A DNA stretch of 64,000 nt from Hordeum vulgare subsp. vulgare (lineage: Eukaryota > Streptophyta > Magnoliopsida > Poales > Poaceae): contig NC_058524.1 of NCBI RefSeq assembly GCF_904849725.1, positions 551,865,763-551,929,762 on the forward strand, written 5' to 3'. The stretch's first letter is position 1. Every line of letters starts with the position of its first letter. Position numbers and translations under genes: made by a program. Of the stretch, positions 33,065 through 43,638 are shown one piece after another. Below the pieces are notes generated by a model. That model was not told the origin of the DNA, did not search any database, and saw only the letters and a list, made by a program, of their open reading frames with translations.

Positions 33065-33150
33065 AAAAAAAAGGGGGAGCGCCCCTGGGATTCGAACCCA
33101 CGACCTGATGCATCAACACACAGACGCGCTACACGACGCTACGATACGGC
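33065..33150 (-). repeat. tRNA-like module 2 within element D
   Basis: On the minus strand TAGCGTCGTGTAGCGCG resembles a D-arm/A-box and is followed by GGGTTCGAATCCC, a perfect B-box-like T-loop (33087-33099), then a GC-rich stretch and eight T residues (33065-33072), as in a Pol III terminator. Acceptor pairing is poor, so it is probably a tRNA-derived fossil or SINE-like head rather than a tRNA gene. Confidence 0.45.
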
Positions 33151-33379
33151 AACTGATAGAACAGAGGGGTACCGCAGGGTATACTAGCACGAGCACCTAT
33201 TCTCTACTCTGCATGCCGGTGACAGGGAGGACGCCGGGGCAGATCCTGCTACTGCTGCGCTCACGCGAGGCCACCACTACTCTGATCGATGGGATGGCGC
33301 TACGAGGGGGAGGGCCCCTGCTCTGCGACACACAAACACATCCGCACCCAAACACACATGCACACAGTTACTGCACCTG

Positions 33380-33960
33380 ATGCGCCTGCTGCCGATCTGC
33401 TACGAACAGAGAAGCATGACGAGCACTACGCCGGATCTGGTCCGATCCAAGGAGGAAGAAGGAAGGGGGCGACGTCCTCAGCTAGAGAAGGAAGAAGGAG
33501 GCCGATCGGAGGAGGAGTCGCTGGAGGGGAAGAAGATCGACGATGAAGAAGCTCCTGACGCAGAACCGAAGCAGAGGCGAAGGAGCACCGGGTCCGCGGC
33601 GTCGGCGAGCTCCTGGTCGTCGGTGAGGACGCCCCTCGACCTCACCGAGGACGAAAACGGGGCGCGGGCACCTTCCCCGTGCCCCTGGACATGGCCGCCG
33701 ACGCTGGACGACGATGGGGGCGGCGATCGGCGACGAGGTCCTTCTCTGTCCTAGCTACAGAGCTTACCACGAGGGGGAAAGAGAGAAGGAAGGAGATGGG
33801 GAATGGAGCGGCGGCGGCAGATGGGAGAGAGGGAACCCTAGGAGAGGGAGGGCACGGACGCCCACTAAAATATGGGGGACCTCGACGTTGGTGCCCTCAC
33901 GGCGGCAACTCTCTCTCTCTAATGGATGACGGAAAGGGGGCAGAGAGGGGGGATGCCGTC
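33380..33960 (+). other. GC-rich coding-like segment inside element D
   Basis: A 124-codon plus-strand frame is highly charged (runs of E, K and R) and includes PLDLTEDENG, similar to a SUMO-interacting motif with acidic tail. Overlapping frames to 33966 are also open because of GC content. No catalytic domain is recognised. It may be a captured gene piece or just GC-rich LTR sequence; I do not call it as a gene. Confidence 0.3.
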
Positions 33961-34676
33961 AGGTAGGAGAAGGAGGGTCGCCGCGTGGGCTGGTGCACGA
34001 GGGGATTGGAAGAATGGGCCGGCCATGTGGGAGGAAGCCCACAGGGGCGACAGATAAGGAAAAAATATCACTCTGGCCTCTTCTATTTACAGAATTAGGC
34101 AGAGAGGGAAAGAAATGTACAGGGAAAACCACAAGTGCAAAAATAAAAATAGCACTTGTCCTAGACATGTAAAAACAAGACCTAATAAATAAAAATAGAA
34201 CCAAGGTTTTAGGAGAAAATAATTATTTTGCAAAACAGAATTAAAGGGGTCTGTTTTGCAATTGGTTGCACCATTAAATCAAACCAATAGAACACCAAAT
34301 CACCAAACCAATATCCCCACAATATTTCCTAAACAATAGACATTTTTAAAATAGGAAAGGAAAGTTGGAAAAAGGAGCTATGGTTTATTTGAGAGAAAAG
34401 GGTTTGGCAAAAACAATCCACCACATGCCATGCTATTAACCCTACCAACACATCTCCAAACACCACATGAGATCATAAGGTACCCACACGCATCACATGG
34501 TAACACAAGCAATCACAAGGACAATACATGGTATGAACCCATATGCATGCAAACAAGGAAGAACTTAAGTGCCACATGAAATCATACATGCATAATGACA
34601 CCCTCATATCAATGACAATGTGGACCCACATCAAATAGGTTCCAAATAGGGAAGGTTTTACACTTGGGGTATTACA

Positions 34677-34848
34677 GAAAGCCTGCGTCCGACAACGATT
34701 CTGCGGGCGGCTCCGGTGGCTCGGGCGGCAAGAAGAAGAAACGGAAATGCGGCCACTGTGGTATACGTGGGCACAGGAAGAAGGAGTTCCGAACTTGGCT
34801 CCCGGAACAGGAGCAGAAAGGGAGGCACAAGCACGCAAATCTGACCTA
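34677..34848 (+). pseudogene. Element C gag, zinc-knuckle end
   Basis: Continues the gag after element D: KPASDND, a GGSGGSGG linker, KKKKRK and a CCHC-type knuckle that begins CGHCGIRGH, but the final cysteine is phenylalanine (KKEF). The knuckle would bind element RNA. The frame closes at a TAG at about 34846. Confidence 0.75.
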
Positions 34849-35075
34849 GGCAAGCGATGAGCAAGAACACGACATGTTCATGCCCATGGTCACGACTGTC
34901 AATACATTCGAGATCATGGTGCCACATGATGTTTTTATCAACAAAGAGAAGGTAATCCATGTACCCTCTCCCGAGGACCTCTGGTACTTTGACATTGGTG
35001 CCTCAAGCTGCATGACAAGTGACAAGGTTGTGTTCTCCACGCTCGACGAAAGCATACACGACACTATTAAATTTG
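34849..35075 (+). pseudogene. Element C protease remnant
   Basis: After the stop, the frame reads DEQEHDMFMP and later DLWYFDIGASSCMTSD. This is the copia protease active site (usually D-T-G-A), with isoleucine in place of threonine, consistent with a C-to-T change. The sequence then runs to IKFDSS and joins the Angela-derived segment of element E. Confidence 0.75.
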
Positions 35076-35096
35076 ACTCTAGTGTAAGTGGCAGAC
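35072..35096 (+). other. Angela 3' internal end with polypurine tract left of the first E LTR
   Basis: TTGACTCTAGTGTAAGTGG and CAGAC here match TTGACTCTATTCCAAGTGG and GAGAC at 43613-43638, the end of the Angela internal region. A first (5') LTR should instead be preceded by target DNA, so this LTR was once a 3' LTR. Confidence 0.65.
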
Positions 35097-36900
35097 TGTC
35101 GGAAATATGCCCTAGAGGCAATAATAAATTGGTTATTAATATATTTCCTTGTTCATGATAATCATTTATTATCCATGCTAGAATTGTATTGATTGCAAAC
35201 TCAAATACATGTGTGGATACATAAACAACACATTGTCCCTAGTGAGCCTCTGATGGACTAGCTCGTTGATCAAAGATGGTTAAGGTTTCCTAACCATAGA
35301 CATGAGATGTCGTTTGATAATGGGATGACATCATTAGGAGAATGATGTGATGGAAAAGATCCAGCAATGAACATAGCATGTGATCATGCCAGTTTATTGC
35401 TACTGTTTTCTGCATGTCAACTATCTGTTTCTATGACCATGAGATCATGCAACTCCCGGGCATCGTAGGAATGCCTTGTGTGTTTCAAATGTCACAACGT
35501 AAATAGGTGACTATAAAGGTGTTCTACAGGTATCTCCGAAGGTGTTTGTTGGGTTGACATGAATCGAGAATGGGATTTGTCACTCCGTATGACGGAGAGG
35601 TATCTCCAGGGCCCACTCAGGAATACAACATCACAATGAGCTTGTAGGCAATGTGACAAAAGAGTTAGTCATCGGATCTTGTATTACAGAATGAGTAAAG
35701 AGAATTGCCGGTAACGAGATTGAACTGGGTATGTTGATACCGACGATCGAAACTCGGGCAAGTAACATACCGATGGACAAAGGGAATAGTATACAGGATT
35801 AACTGAATCCTTGACATAGAGGTTCAACCAATAAAGATCTTCGTAGAATATGTAGGAGCCAATATGGGCATCTAGGGGCCGCTATTCGTTATTGACTAGA
35901 GAGTGTCTCGGTGATGTCTACATAGTTCTCGAACCCGTAGGGTCCGCACACTTAAGGTTCGGTGACATTTTGGTATAGTTGAGTTATGTATGTTGGTGAC
36001 AGAAGGTTGTTTGGAGTCCAGGATGAGATCCCGGATGTCACGAGGAGTTCAGAAATGGTCTGGAGACGAAGATTGATGTATAGGGAAAGGGCATTTGGGC
36101 CCCGGAATGGTTTCGAGCACTTCTGGTACTGTACCAGGATTGACGAATGGGTTCTGGGGGTCCATTGGGAGAGGTCCACCCACCCCAGGGGCCACATGGG
36201 ACTAAGAGGTGGCGCACCAGCCCTTAGTGGTTTGGGATGCCAGCCCGTAAAGGCCCTTGCACCAAGAGGTGCGAGGAGGCCAAGTGGGGAGGGAGTCCTA
36301 CTAGGACTCCACCTCCCTTGGTGGAGAAGGACTCTTCCTTTGGGGCGGCGACCAAGGCCCTAGGGGAAACCCTAGGGCACCACCCCTTCCCCCTCCCTCC
36401 TATATATAGTGGAGGGGAGAGAATATAGCAGCACCACAATCTAAGGCGCAACTCTCTCTCCCTCCCTCTAGTTTGTTTCTCGTCTCGATTGGTTTCAGTA
36501 GTGCTCGGCGAAGCCCTGTCAGGACAGCTCCACCACCATCGCCGCCATGCCATCGTGCTGTCAGAGAACTCAGCTACCTCTCCGCCCCCTCTTACTGGAT
36601 CAAGAAGGCGGAGATCGTCATCGAGCTGTACATGTGCTGAATGCGGAGGTGTCGTCTGTTTGACACTAGATCGGGATGGATCGTTTTGGGATCACGGGAT
36701 GGATCGTGATGAGATCGCGGGACGAACTGCGATTTGGATCGCGAGGATGTTCGACTACATCAACCGCGTTATTTATACGCTTCCGCTTAGTGATCTACAA
36801 GGGTATGTACATACACCCCCCCTCTCATAGATGTTGATCTCCATAGATTGATCTTGTGAGCATAGGAATTTTTTTGTTTCCCATGCGACGTTCCCCAATA
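35097..36900 (+). repeat. Element E left LTR
   Basis: 1804 bp, TGTCGGAAATATGCCC to GTTCCCCAATA. A TATA box, TATATATAGTGG, lies at 36411-36422 after a pyrimidine-rich tract, as in BARE-1. Primer-site-like GTGGCATCATGAGC follows at 36901. Confidence 0.9.
36411..36418 (+). promoter_or_regulatory. TATA box of Angela LTR
   Basis: TATATATA follows CCCTCCCTCC. The right LTR of E has the changed form TACATATAG at about 44938, and element H has the intact form on the minus strand. Confidence 0.7.
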
Positions 36901-38460
36901 GTGGCATCATGAGCTAGATCTATGCGTAGATGACATCACGAGTAGAACACAAAGGAGTTTGTGGGCGTTGATATTCATATTGCTTCCCTCCTTAGTCTTT
37001 TCTTGTTTCGACGGTATTGTTGGATGAAGCGGCCCGGACCAACCTTACTCGTCCACGTACGAGAGACCGGTTCCATCGACTGACATGCAACTTGTTGCAT
37101 AAAGATGGCTGGCAGGTGTTTGTTTGTCCTACTTTAGTTGAATCGGATTCGATAGAGGCAGTCCTTGGAGAAGGTTATATAGCAACTTTTGTATCACCAT
37201 TGTGGTTTTGCGTAGTAAGAATCGTTCTTGCTAGATACTCATAGCAGCCACGTAAAACATGCAACAACAAACTAGAGGACATCTAACTTGTTATTGCCGG
37301 GTATGTTGTGATATGATATGGCCAATAACATGATGTTATATATTTGATGTATGAGATGATCATGTTGTAATAGTTAAATACCGACTTGCATGTCGATGCT
37401 ACGGTAACCGGCAGGAGCCATAGGGTTTTCTTTAATTTATTTTGGCGCTTGGTGATGTTTTACTTTATCGCTAAATCAATAGCTAAAGTAGTAGAAGCAT
37501 AGTTGACACGACAACCTCGATGGAAGCACAATGATGGAGATCATGGTGTTGTGCCGGTGACAATGTAGATCATGCGGGTGCTTTGGAGATGGAGATCAAA
37601 AGCACAAGATCATGGCCATATCATGTCACTTATGATTTGCATGTGATGTTAATCCTTTTTATGCACCTTGTTTTGCTTAGGACGACGGTAGCATTATAAG
37701 GTGGCCCCTCACTAAAATTTCAAGATAAAATTGTGTTCTCCCCGAGTGTGCACCATTGTGAAAGTTCGTCGTTTTGAGACACCACGTGATGATCGGGTGT
37801 GATAGACTCTATGTTCACATACAATGGGTGTAAGACAGTTTTGCACACGCGGAACACTCGGATTAGAGTTGACGAGCCTAGCATGTACATACATGGCCTC
37901 GAAACACAAGAGACCGAAAGGTCAAACATACCTCATATAGTAGATATGATCAACATGGAGATGTTCACCATTGAAACCACCTCATCTCACATGATGATCG
38001 GACTTGGGTTGGTGGATCGGGATCATGTCACATCGAACAACCTGAGGGTTGTTGAGTTGTATGGGAGTTCTTAAGTAATATGATTAACTGAACTCATTAT
38101 CATGAACATAGTCAAAATGTCTTTAGGAATTATGTAGTAGATGATTAGCTTGCGCTGTAGCTCCCCTGTATTTTGATATGTTCCTAGAGAAAACTAAGTC
38201 GAAAAATGATAGTAGCAATTATGCGAACCGGGTCCATAAACTAAGGATTTTCCTCATTTGCTGCGTAGAAGGCTTATGTCCTTAATGCACGGCTCATTGA
38301 GCTACCCCAAGCTTCGTGTGTAGATGTTGCGAACATGTGACATACACGTTTTGAGAACTACATGATAGTTCAGTGTGTCTTGCTTTACAGCTTAGAGTTG
38401 AGGCTCCAAAATGTTTTGAACGTCACAGAACATATGGGATGTTCCAAGAGCTGAAATTAG
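36901..38460 (+). other. Element E leader region
   Basis: Sequence homologous (in opposite orientation) to the leader of element H, from the primer-like GTGGCATCATGAGC to the start of recognisable gag. No intact ORF. Frames such as 37799-38074 are leader sequence and are not called. Confidence 0.65.
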
Positions 38461-38469
38461 GATTTCAGG

Positions 38470-38940
38470 CTCATGCACGTGTTGAGAGGTATGAGACCTC
38501 CAACAAGATTCTTTGCCTGCAAAGTAAAGGAGAAAAGCTCAATTGTTGAGCATGTGCTCAAATTGTGTGAGTGCTACAATTGCTTGAATCGAGTGGCAAT
38601 TGATCTTCCATATGATATAGTGATTGACATAGTTCTCCAAAGTCACTGCCACCAAGCTGCTGAGCTTCGTGATGAACTATAGCATACCAGGGATATACAA
38701 GATGATCCCTGAGATATTTGCGATGTTTGACACCGCGAAGGTAAAAATCAAGTTGGAGCATCAAGTGTTGATGGTTGGTAAAACCACTAGTTTCAAGAAG
38801 GGCAAGGGAAAGAAGGGAAACTTCGAGAATGTCAAGTCAGTTGTCACTCCAATGAAGAAACCCGAGGTTAAACCCAAACCCAAGACTAAGTGCTTCTATG
38901 AAGAGGGGAATGATCACTGAGGCGGAACTGCCCTAGACAC
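38470..38940 (+). pseudogene. Element E gag remnant
   Basis: LRGMRPPTRFFACKVKEK and AIDLPYDIVI match gag of H. After stops the sequence reads KPKTKCFYEEGNDH, a zinc knuckle in which only the first cysteine and the histidine remain. At least three in-frame stops. Confidence 0.8.
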
Positions 38941-38999
38941 TTGGTAGATAAGAAGGCTGGCAACGTCAACAGAAGTATATTAGATATACGTGTTATTGA

Positions 39000-40250
39000 T
39001 GTGTACTTTACTAGTACTCCTAGTAGCACATGGGTATTAGATACCGGTTCAGTCACTAAAATGTTAGTAACTCGAAATAAAAGCTATGGAATAAACGGAG
39101 ACTAGCTAAAGGCGAGGTGATGATGTGTGTTGGAAGTGTTTACAAGGTTGATATGATCACCATCGCAATCTCCCTTTACCTTCGGGATTAGTGTTGAACC
39201 TAAATGTTGTTCGGTGTTTCCGTTGAGCATGAACATGATTGGATCGTGTTTATTGCAATACGATTATTCATTTAAATAGAATAATAGTTACTCTGATTAC
39301 TTGAATAATACCTTCAATGGTCATGCACCTAATATGAATGGTTTAATGAATCTCGATCGTAGTGATACACATGTTCATAATATTGATGCCAAAAGATACA
39401 AAGTTGTAATGATAGTACCACTTACTTGTAGCACTGCCGCTTAACTCATATTGGTATAAAACACATGAAGAAGCTCCATGTTGATGGATCTTTGGACTAA
39501 CTCGTTTTTGAATCGTTTGAGACATGCGAACCATGCCTATTGGTGTAAGCGCATGAAGAAACTCCATGTAGATGGATCTTTTGGACTCACTTGATTTTGA
39601 ATCACTTGAGACATGCAAAACATGCCACATGGGCAAGATGACTGAAGGCCTCGTTTTTCTAGTGAGATGGAACGAGCAAGTGACTTGTTGGAAATAATAC
39701 ATTTTGACGTATGCAGTCCAATGAGTGCCGAGGCACGCAATGAATATTGTTATGTTCTTACTTCACTGATGATTTGAGTAGATACATGTGTATTCACTTG
39801 ATGAATCACAAGTCTGAAATATTGAAAAGTTCAAGAAATTTCCGAGTGAAGTTGAAGATCGTCGTGACAAGAGGATAATATGTCTATGATGTGATCGTGG
39901 AGGTAAATATATATATGAGTTGCGAGTTTGGTATACATTTAAGACAATGTGAAAATTGTTTCACAACTCATGCCACCTGGAACACCATAGTGTGATGGTG
40001 TGTTCGAACATCATAGTCGCGTCCTATTGGATATGGTGCATACTATGATGTCTCTTATCGAACTACCACTATCGTTTTGGGGTTAGGCATTAGAGACAAC
40101 CACATTCACTTTAATAGGGCACCACGTAATTCCGTTGAGATGACACCATACGAACTATGGTTTGGAGAAACCTAAGATGTCGTTTCTTAAAGTTTGGGGC
40201 AACAATGCTTATGTCAAAAGGCTTCACCCTGATACGCTCGAACCCAAAAC
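39000..40250 (+). pseudogene. Element E protease and integrase remnants
   Basis: DTGSVTK at about 39043 is the protease site. HIGIKHMKKLHVDGS at about 39450 and a second, near-identical stretch 88 bp later mark the integrase zinc-finger region, duplicated in tandem. HFDVCSPM at about 39700 corresponds to the first core motif. Stops are frequent throughout. No working enzyme. Confidence 0.7.
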
Positions 40251-40256
40251 GAATAA

Positions 40257-43200
40257 ATGCATCTTCATAGGATACCCAAAACAGTTGGGTATACCTCCTG
40301 TCTCAGATCCAAAAGCAAAGTGATTGTTTCCAGAAACGGGTCCTTTCTAGAGAAAGAGTTTCTCTCTAAAGAATTGAGTGGGAGGATGGTGGAATTTGAT
40401 GAGGTTTTTGAACCGTCATTTCAACCAGAGAGTAGAAGGGCGCAAAAAATTGTTGATGTGGCGCCTACACGAGTTAAAGTGGAAGCTGATGATGGTGATC
40501 ATGGAGGTTTAGATCAAATTACTACCAAACCACGTAGGTCGACAAGGACACGTACTGCTCCAGAGTGGTACGGTAATCCTGTCTTGGAGGTCATGTTGCT
40601 GGACAACAATGAACCTACGAGCTATGGAGAAGCGATGGTGGGCCCGGATTTTGTAAATGACTGGAGGCCATGAAATCCGAGATAGGATCCATGTATGAAA
40701 ATGAAGTGTTTGAATTTGGTAGAACTACTTGATGGTCGTAAGGCTATTAAGTACAAATGGATCTTTAAAAGGAAGAGAGACAATTATGGTAAATGTCACC
40801 ATTTAGAATGCTCGACTTGTCGCAAAAAGGTTTCCGACAAGTTGAAGGAGTTGAATACGATGAGACTTTCTCACTCATAGCGATGCTAAAGTCTGTTGGA
40901 ATTATGTTAGCACTTGCTACATTTTTGATTATGAAATACGATAGATGGATGTCAAAACATTGTTTCCTTCACGGTTTCCTTGAGGAAAGGTTGTATGTGA
41001 TACAACTAGAAGGTTTTGTCGATCCTAAGTATGCTAATAAATATGCAAGCTCCAGCAATCCTTCTATGGACTGTAGCAAGCACCTCGGAGTTGGAATATA
41101 CGCTTTGATGTGATGATCAAAGACTTTTGGTTTTGTACAAAGTTTATGAGAAACTTGTATTTCCAAGAAAGTGAGTGGGACCATGATACGTCCAAAACGT
41201 ATGTATAATTTCTCCTTGTGCCATGATATTTTGGGTGACATTGTTATATGTTTTGCTACATTTTTATACCATTTTACACATATTTGGCGTAACCTACTAA
41301 CTCAGTGCACCGAGTGCCAGTTTCTTTGTGCTGATGTCTATTTTGCAGGGGCTTTTACCCAATTTTCCGAAGCCCGAAAAATTCCAAGAAAAATATATAA
41401 AAAATCAGCATAACGGAAGCTTCCAGATCACTGAAGATGGGTCAGAGGGGGGCCAGGGGCCTCCTAGGCGACTTGTGGGGGCCGCCTGGCCCTAGGCTGT
41501 GCCAAGAGGCCGCCTGGGTGGGTCCCACCTCTTCCGGTGCCCTCCTTTCGCCTATATTTACTCCTCCGAGAGAAAACCCTTCTGGAAGATCAAGAATCGC
41601 GAATTTCTCCATCGTTCCGCCGCCGTAGCGCTTCCGAGATCGGGAGCGTCAGGAGATCTCTTCCCGACACCCTGCCGGAGGGAGGATTGACCTCCGGGAG
41701 CTTCTCCACCGCGATGGACGCTTCCCGAACATGCCTTGAGTAGTCCTCCTTGGACCATGAGTCCATGACCAGTAGCTATGTGATGTATCCTCTCCAATCT
41801 TGGGCTTCAGTGGTTAGTCCTTGTGAGCTGCCCTACATGATCAAGGCATCTATGTAATTCTCTTCCTATTGCTATGCTCGATTTGTTGGGATCCGATGAA
41901 TTATGAGATTATGTTCAGATTGTTATGAGTTATATATTTGATTGTCCTTTTTATATTATGTTTCTTAGTGATTCATGCATGTTCTCCGTTACTATTTATT
42001 GCTTTGGTCGAGTAGTAGATTGTAACTCAAAGAGGGAGCATTATGCATGATTGTGGGTTCATGCCCCTCGGCGTCTAGCTTGAGTGATAGAAACATGAGA
42101 CTAGGGGATGTGTTGTTGCCACCAGGGATAAAACAACGATTCTTGTGAGCACGATTGCAAGGATTTTTTACCTTACGCATAGTTCGTTAATGCACTTGTC
42201 CGTTGCTTTGAGTTTACACTTTGGGTGGGGCTCGCAACTTAATACCGGCGAGATGTTCTGGATAGATATCTCAAGGTGGATGATTAGTAAGTAGATGATG
42301 ATGAATAAACGGTCTACTTGTATTGGCGCACTGCCCATTAGTATTGAGCCTCTAACTTTCAAGTAGCATAATTAGCATTGCGGTGCGTTCATATTTCTGC
42401 AATTGCCCAGCTGTAATTTGTTTACCCAAGCATAGTTGTTTATCGTCTTTTGGGAGAGAGACATCACTAGTGAACATCCTGTGAGTCCGGTCCATATCAT
42501 CATCATTGTTTACACATCCACCGTTTACCGCTTTCATTTACTTTTCCGTTGCAATCACTATTACTATTCCCACTTGTGTTTTGATCCTTTGCAAACTACA
42601 AGGCTGGAGATATTGACAACCTCTCTGTACTCGTTGGGAGAAAAGTTAATTGTTTTGTGTGAAGGTCCACGTCTTCTGCTAGCGCCAGGGTGGGAGACAC
42701 CTACTTGTTGAGTCTAGGAGTTCTCCTGGTTTGATAAACCTTACAATCTCCGCGTGAGGGAAAACTTGCTGCTGACTACATCTCAACCTTCCACTTGGTG
42801 TGACCAACGAGGTGCGAGAAGTATATACATCATCTCGTCATCAGAGCACTATAGAATTTCTGATGCGTATATGTGGTTGACATATTGTTGATCAAAAATA
42901 ATGTAGGATTTCTGGAAATGATATAGGGTTGTTTGAAAGGAGTTTTTCAAAGGAAAACCTGGATTAAGCTACTTAAACACTCAGCATCAAGATCTATGGA
43001 GATAGATTAAGACGCTTCATAAAACTGTCGATGAATACATACCTTGACAAGTTCTAAAGGAGCTCAAAATAGATCAGTCAAAGAAGGAGTTCTTGGATGT
43101 GTTGTAAAGGTGTGAAATTTGAGTAAGACTCAAAGCTCGACCACGGCAGAAGAAAGAGAAAGGACAAAGGTCGCCCCTATGCCTTAGCCATAGGCTCTAT

Positions 43201-43440
43201 AATATGCCATGATGTGTACCACACGTGATGTGTGCCTTGCCATGAGTCGGTCAAGGGGTACAATAGTGATCTAGGATTGGATCACTGGATAGCGGTCAAA
43301 ATTATCCTTAGCAACTTGAGGACTAACGAAATGTTTCTCGATTATGGAGGTGATAAAAGAGTTTGTCATAAGGGTTACGTCGATGCAAGCTTTGACACCA
43401 ATCCGGATGACTGCGAGTCGAAGACCAAATTCGTATAATG
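40257..43440 (+). pseudogene. Element E RT and RNase H remnants, split by solo LTR F
   Basis: KCIFIGYPKQ marks the end of integrase; the 138-codon frame 40257-40673 covers the linker into RT, with QITTKPRRSTRTRT. RT pieces (YKWIFKRKRD; LHGFLEERLYVIQLEGF) follow in several frames. F sits just before the catalytic motif, which appears after it as YVVDILLI (42870-42890), one aspartate changed to valine. RNase H remnant CHKGYVDASFDTNPDD is at 43360-43410. Confidence 0.78.
41184..42843 (+). mobile_element. Element F: solo LTR
   Basis: 1660 bp, TGATACGTCC to TCGTCATCA (TG...CA). Flanks GACCA and GAGCA form a 5-bp duplication with one mismatch, and Angela RT sequence continues across. There is no internal region. 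It contains AAAATATATAAAAAA, a GC-rich segment (about 41440-41530) and CCTATATTTACTCC as probable TATA, the same arrangement as other LTRs here. Likely gypsy; family not named. Confidence 0.82.
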
Positions 43441-43627
43441 GAGCAGTCCTTTGGAATAGTTCTAAGTGGAGCGTGGTAGCAGTATCTACAATATAACATA
43501 AGGATTTGCAAACTACATTCGGATCTGAACATTTCAGACTCGATGACTAAAACCTTTTTCACAAGCAAGACATGATAAAACCCTAGAACTGTATGTGTGA
43601 TGTGAGCTAGCTTATTGACTCTATTCC

Positions 43628-43638
43628 AAGTGGGAGAC
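43628..43638 (+). promoter_or_regulatory. Element E polypurine tract
   Basis: AAGTGGGAGAC directly before the right LTR start TGTTGGAAATAT. Confidence 0.8.

Larger units (their letters stand above)
29310..34676. mobile_element. Element D: very long solo-LTR-like insertion
   Basis: A 5.4-kb block starts TGTAACGACTAAG and ends GGGGTATTACA (TG...CA with TGTAA/TTACA), flanked by GAAAA and GAAAG, which fits a decayed 5-bp duplication. Host gag reads across both edges (YGE, then KPASDND). No gag, pol, primer site or second copy of either end is present inside. A 5-kb LTR is unusual but known for LARD-type Triticeae elements such as Sukkula; this name is a suggestion only. The interior includes AT-rich sequence, two tRNA-like modules and a GC-rich coding-like segment. 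Confidence 0.65.

Noticed and set aside
32915..33150. Two possible tRNA genes on the minus strand
   Set aside because: B-box and T-run are good, but acceptor stems do not pair and anticodon arms are unclear; recorded as tRNA-like repeats instead.
33380..33966. Plus-strand ORFs of 95-124 codons as a host gene
   Set aside because: They lie within element D, have no recognisable domain and overlap in several frames; kept only as a coding-like segment.
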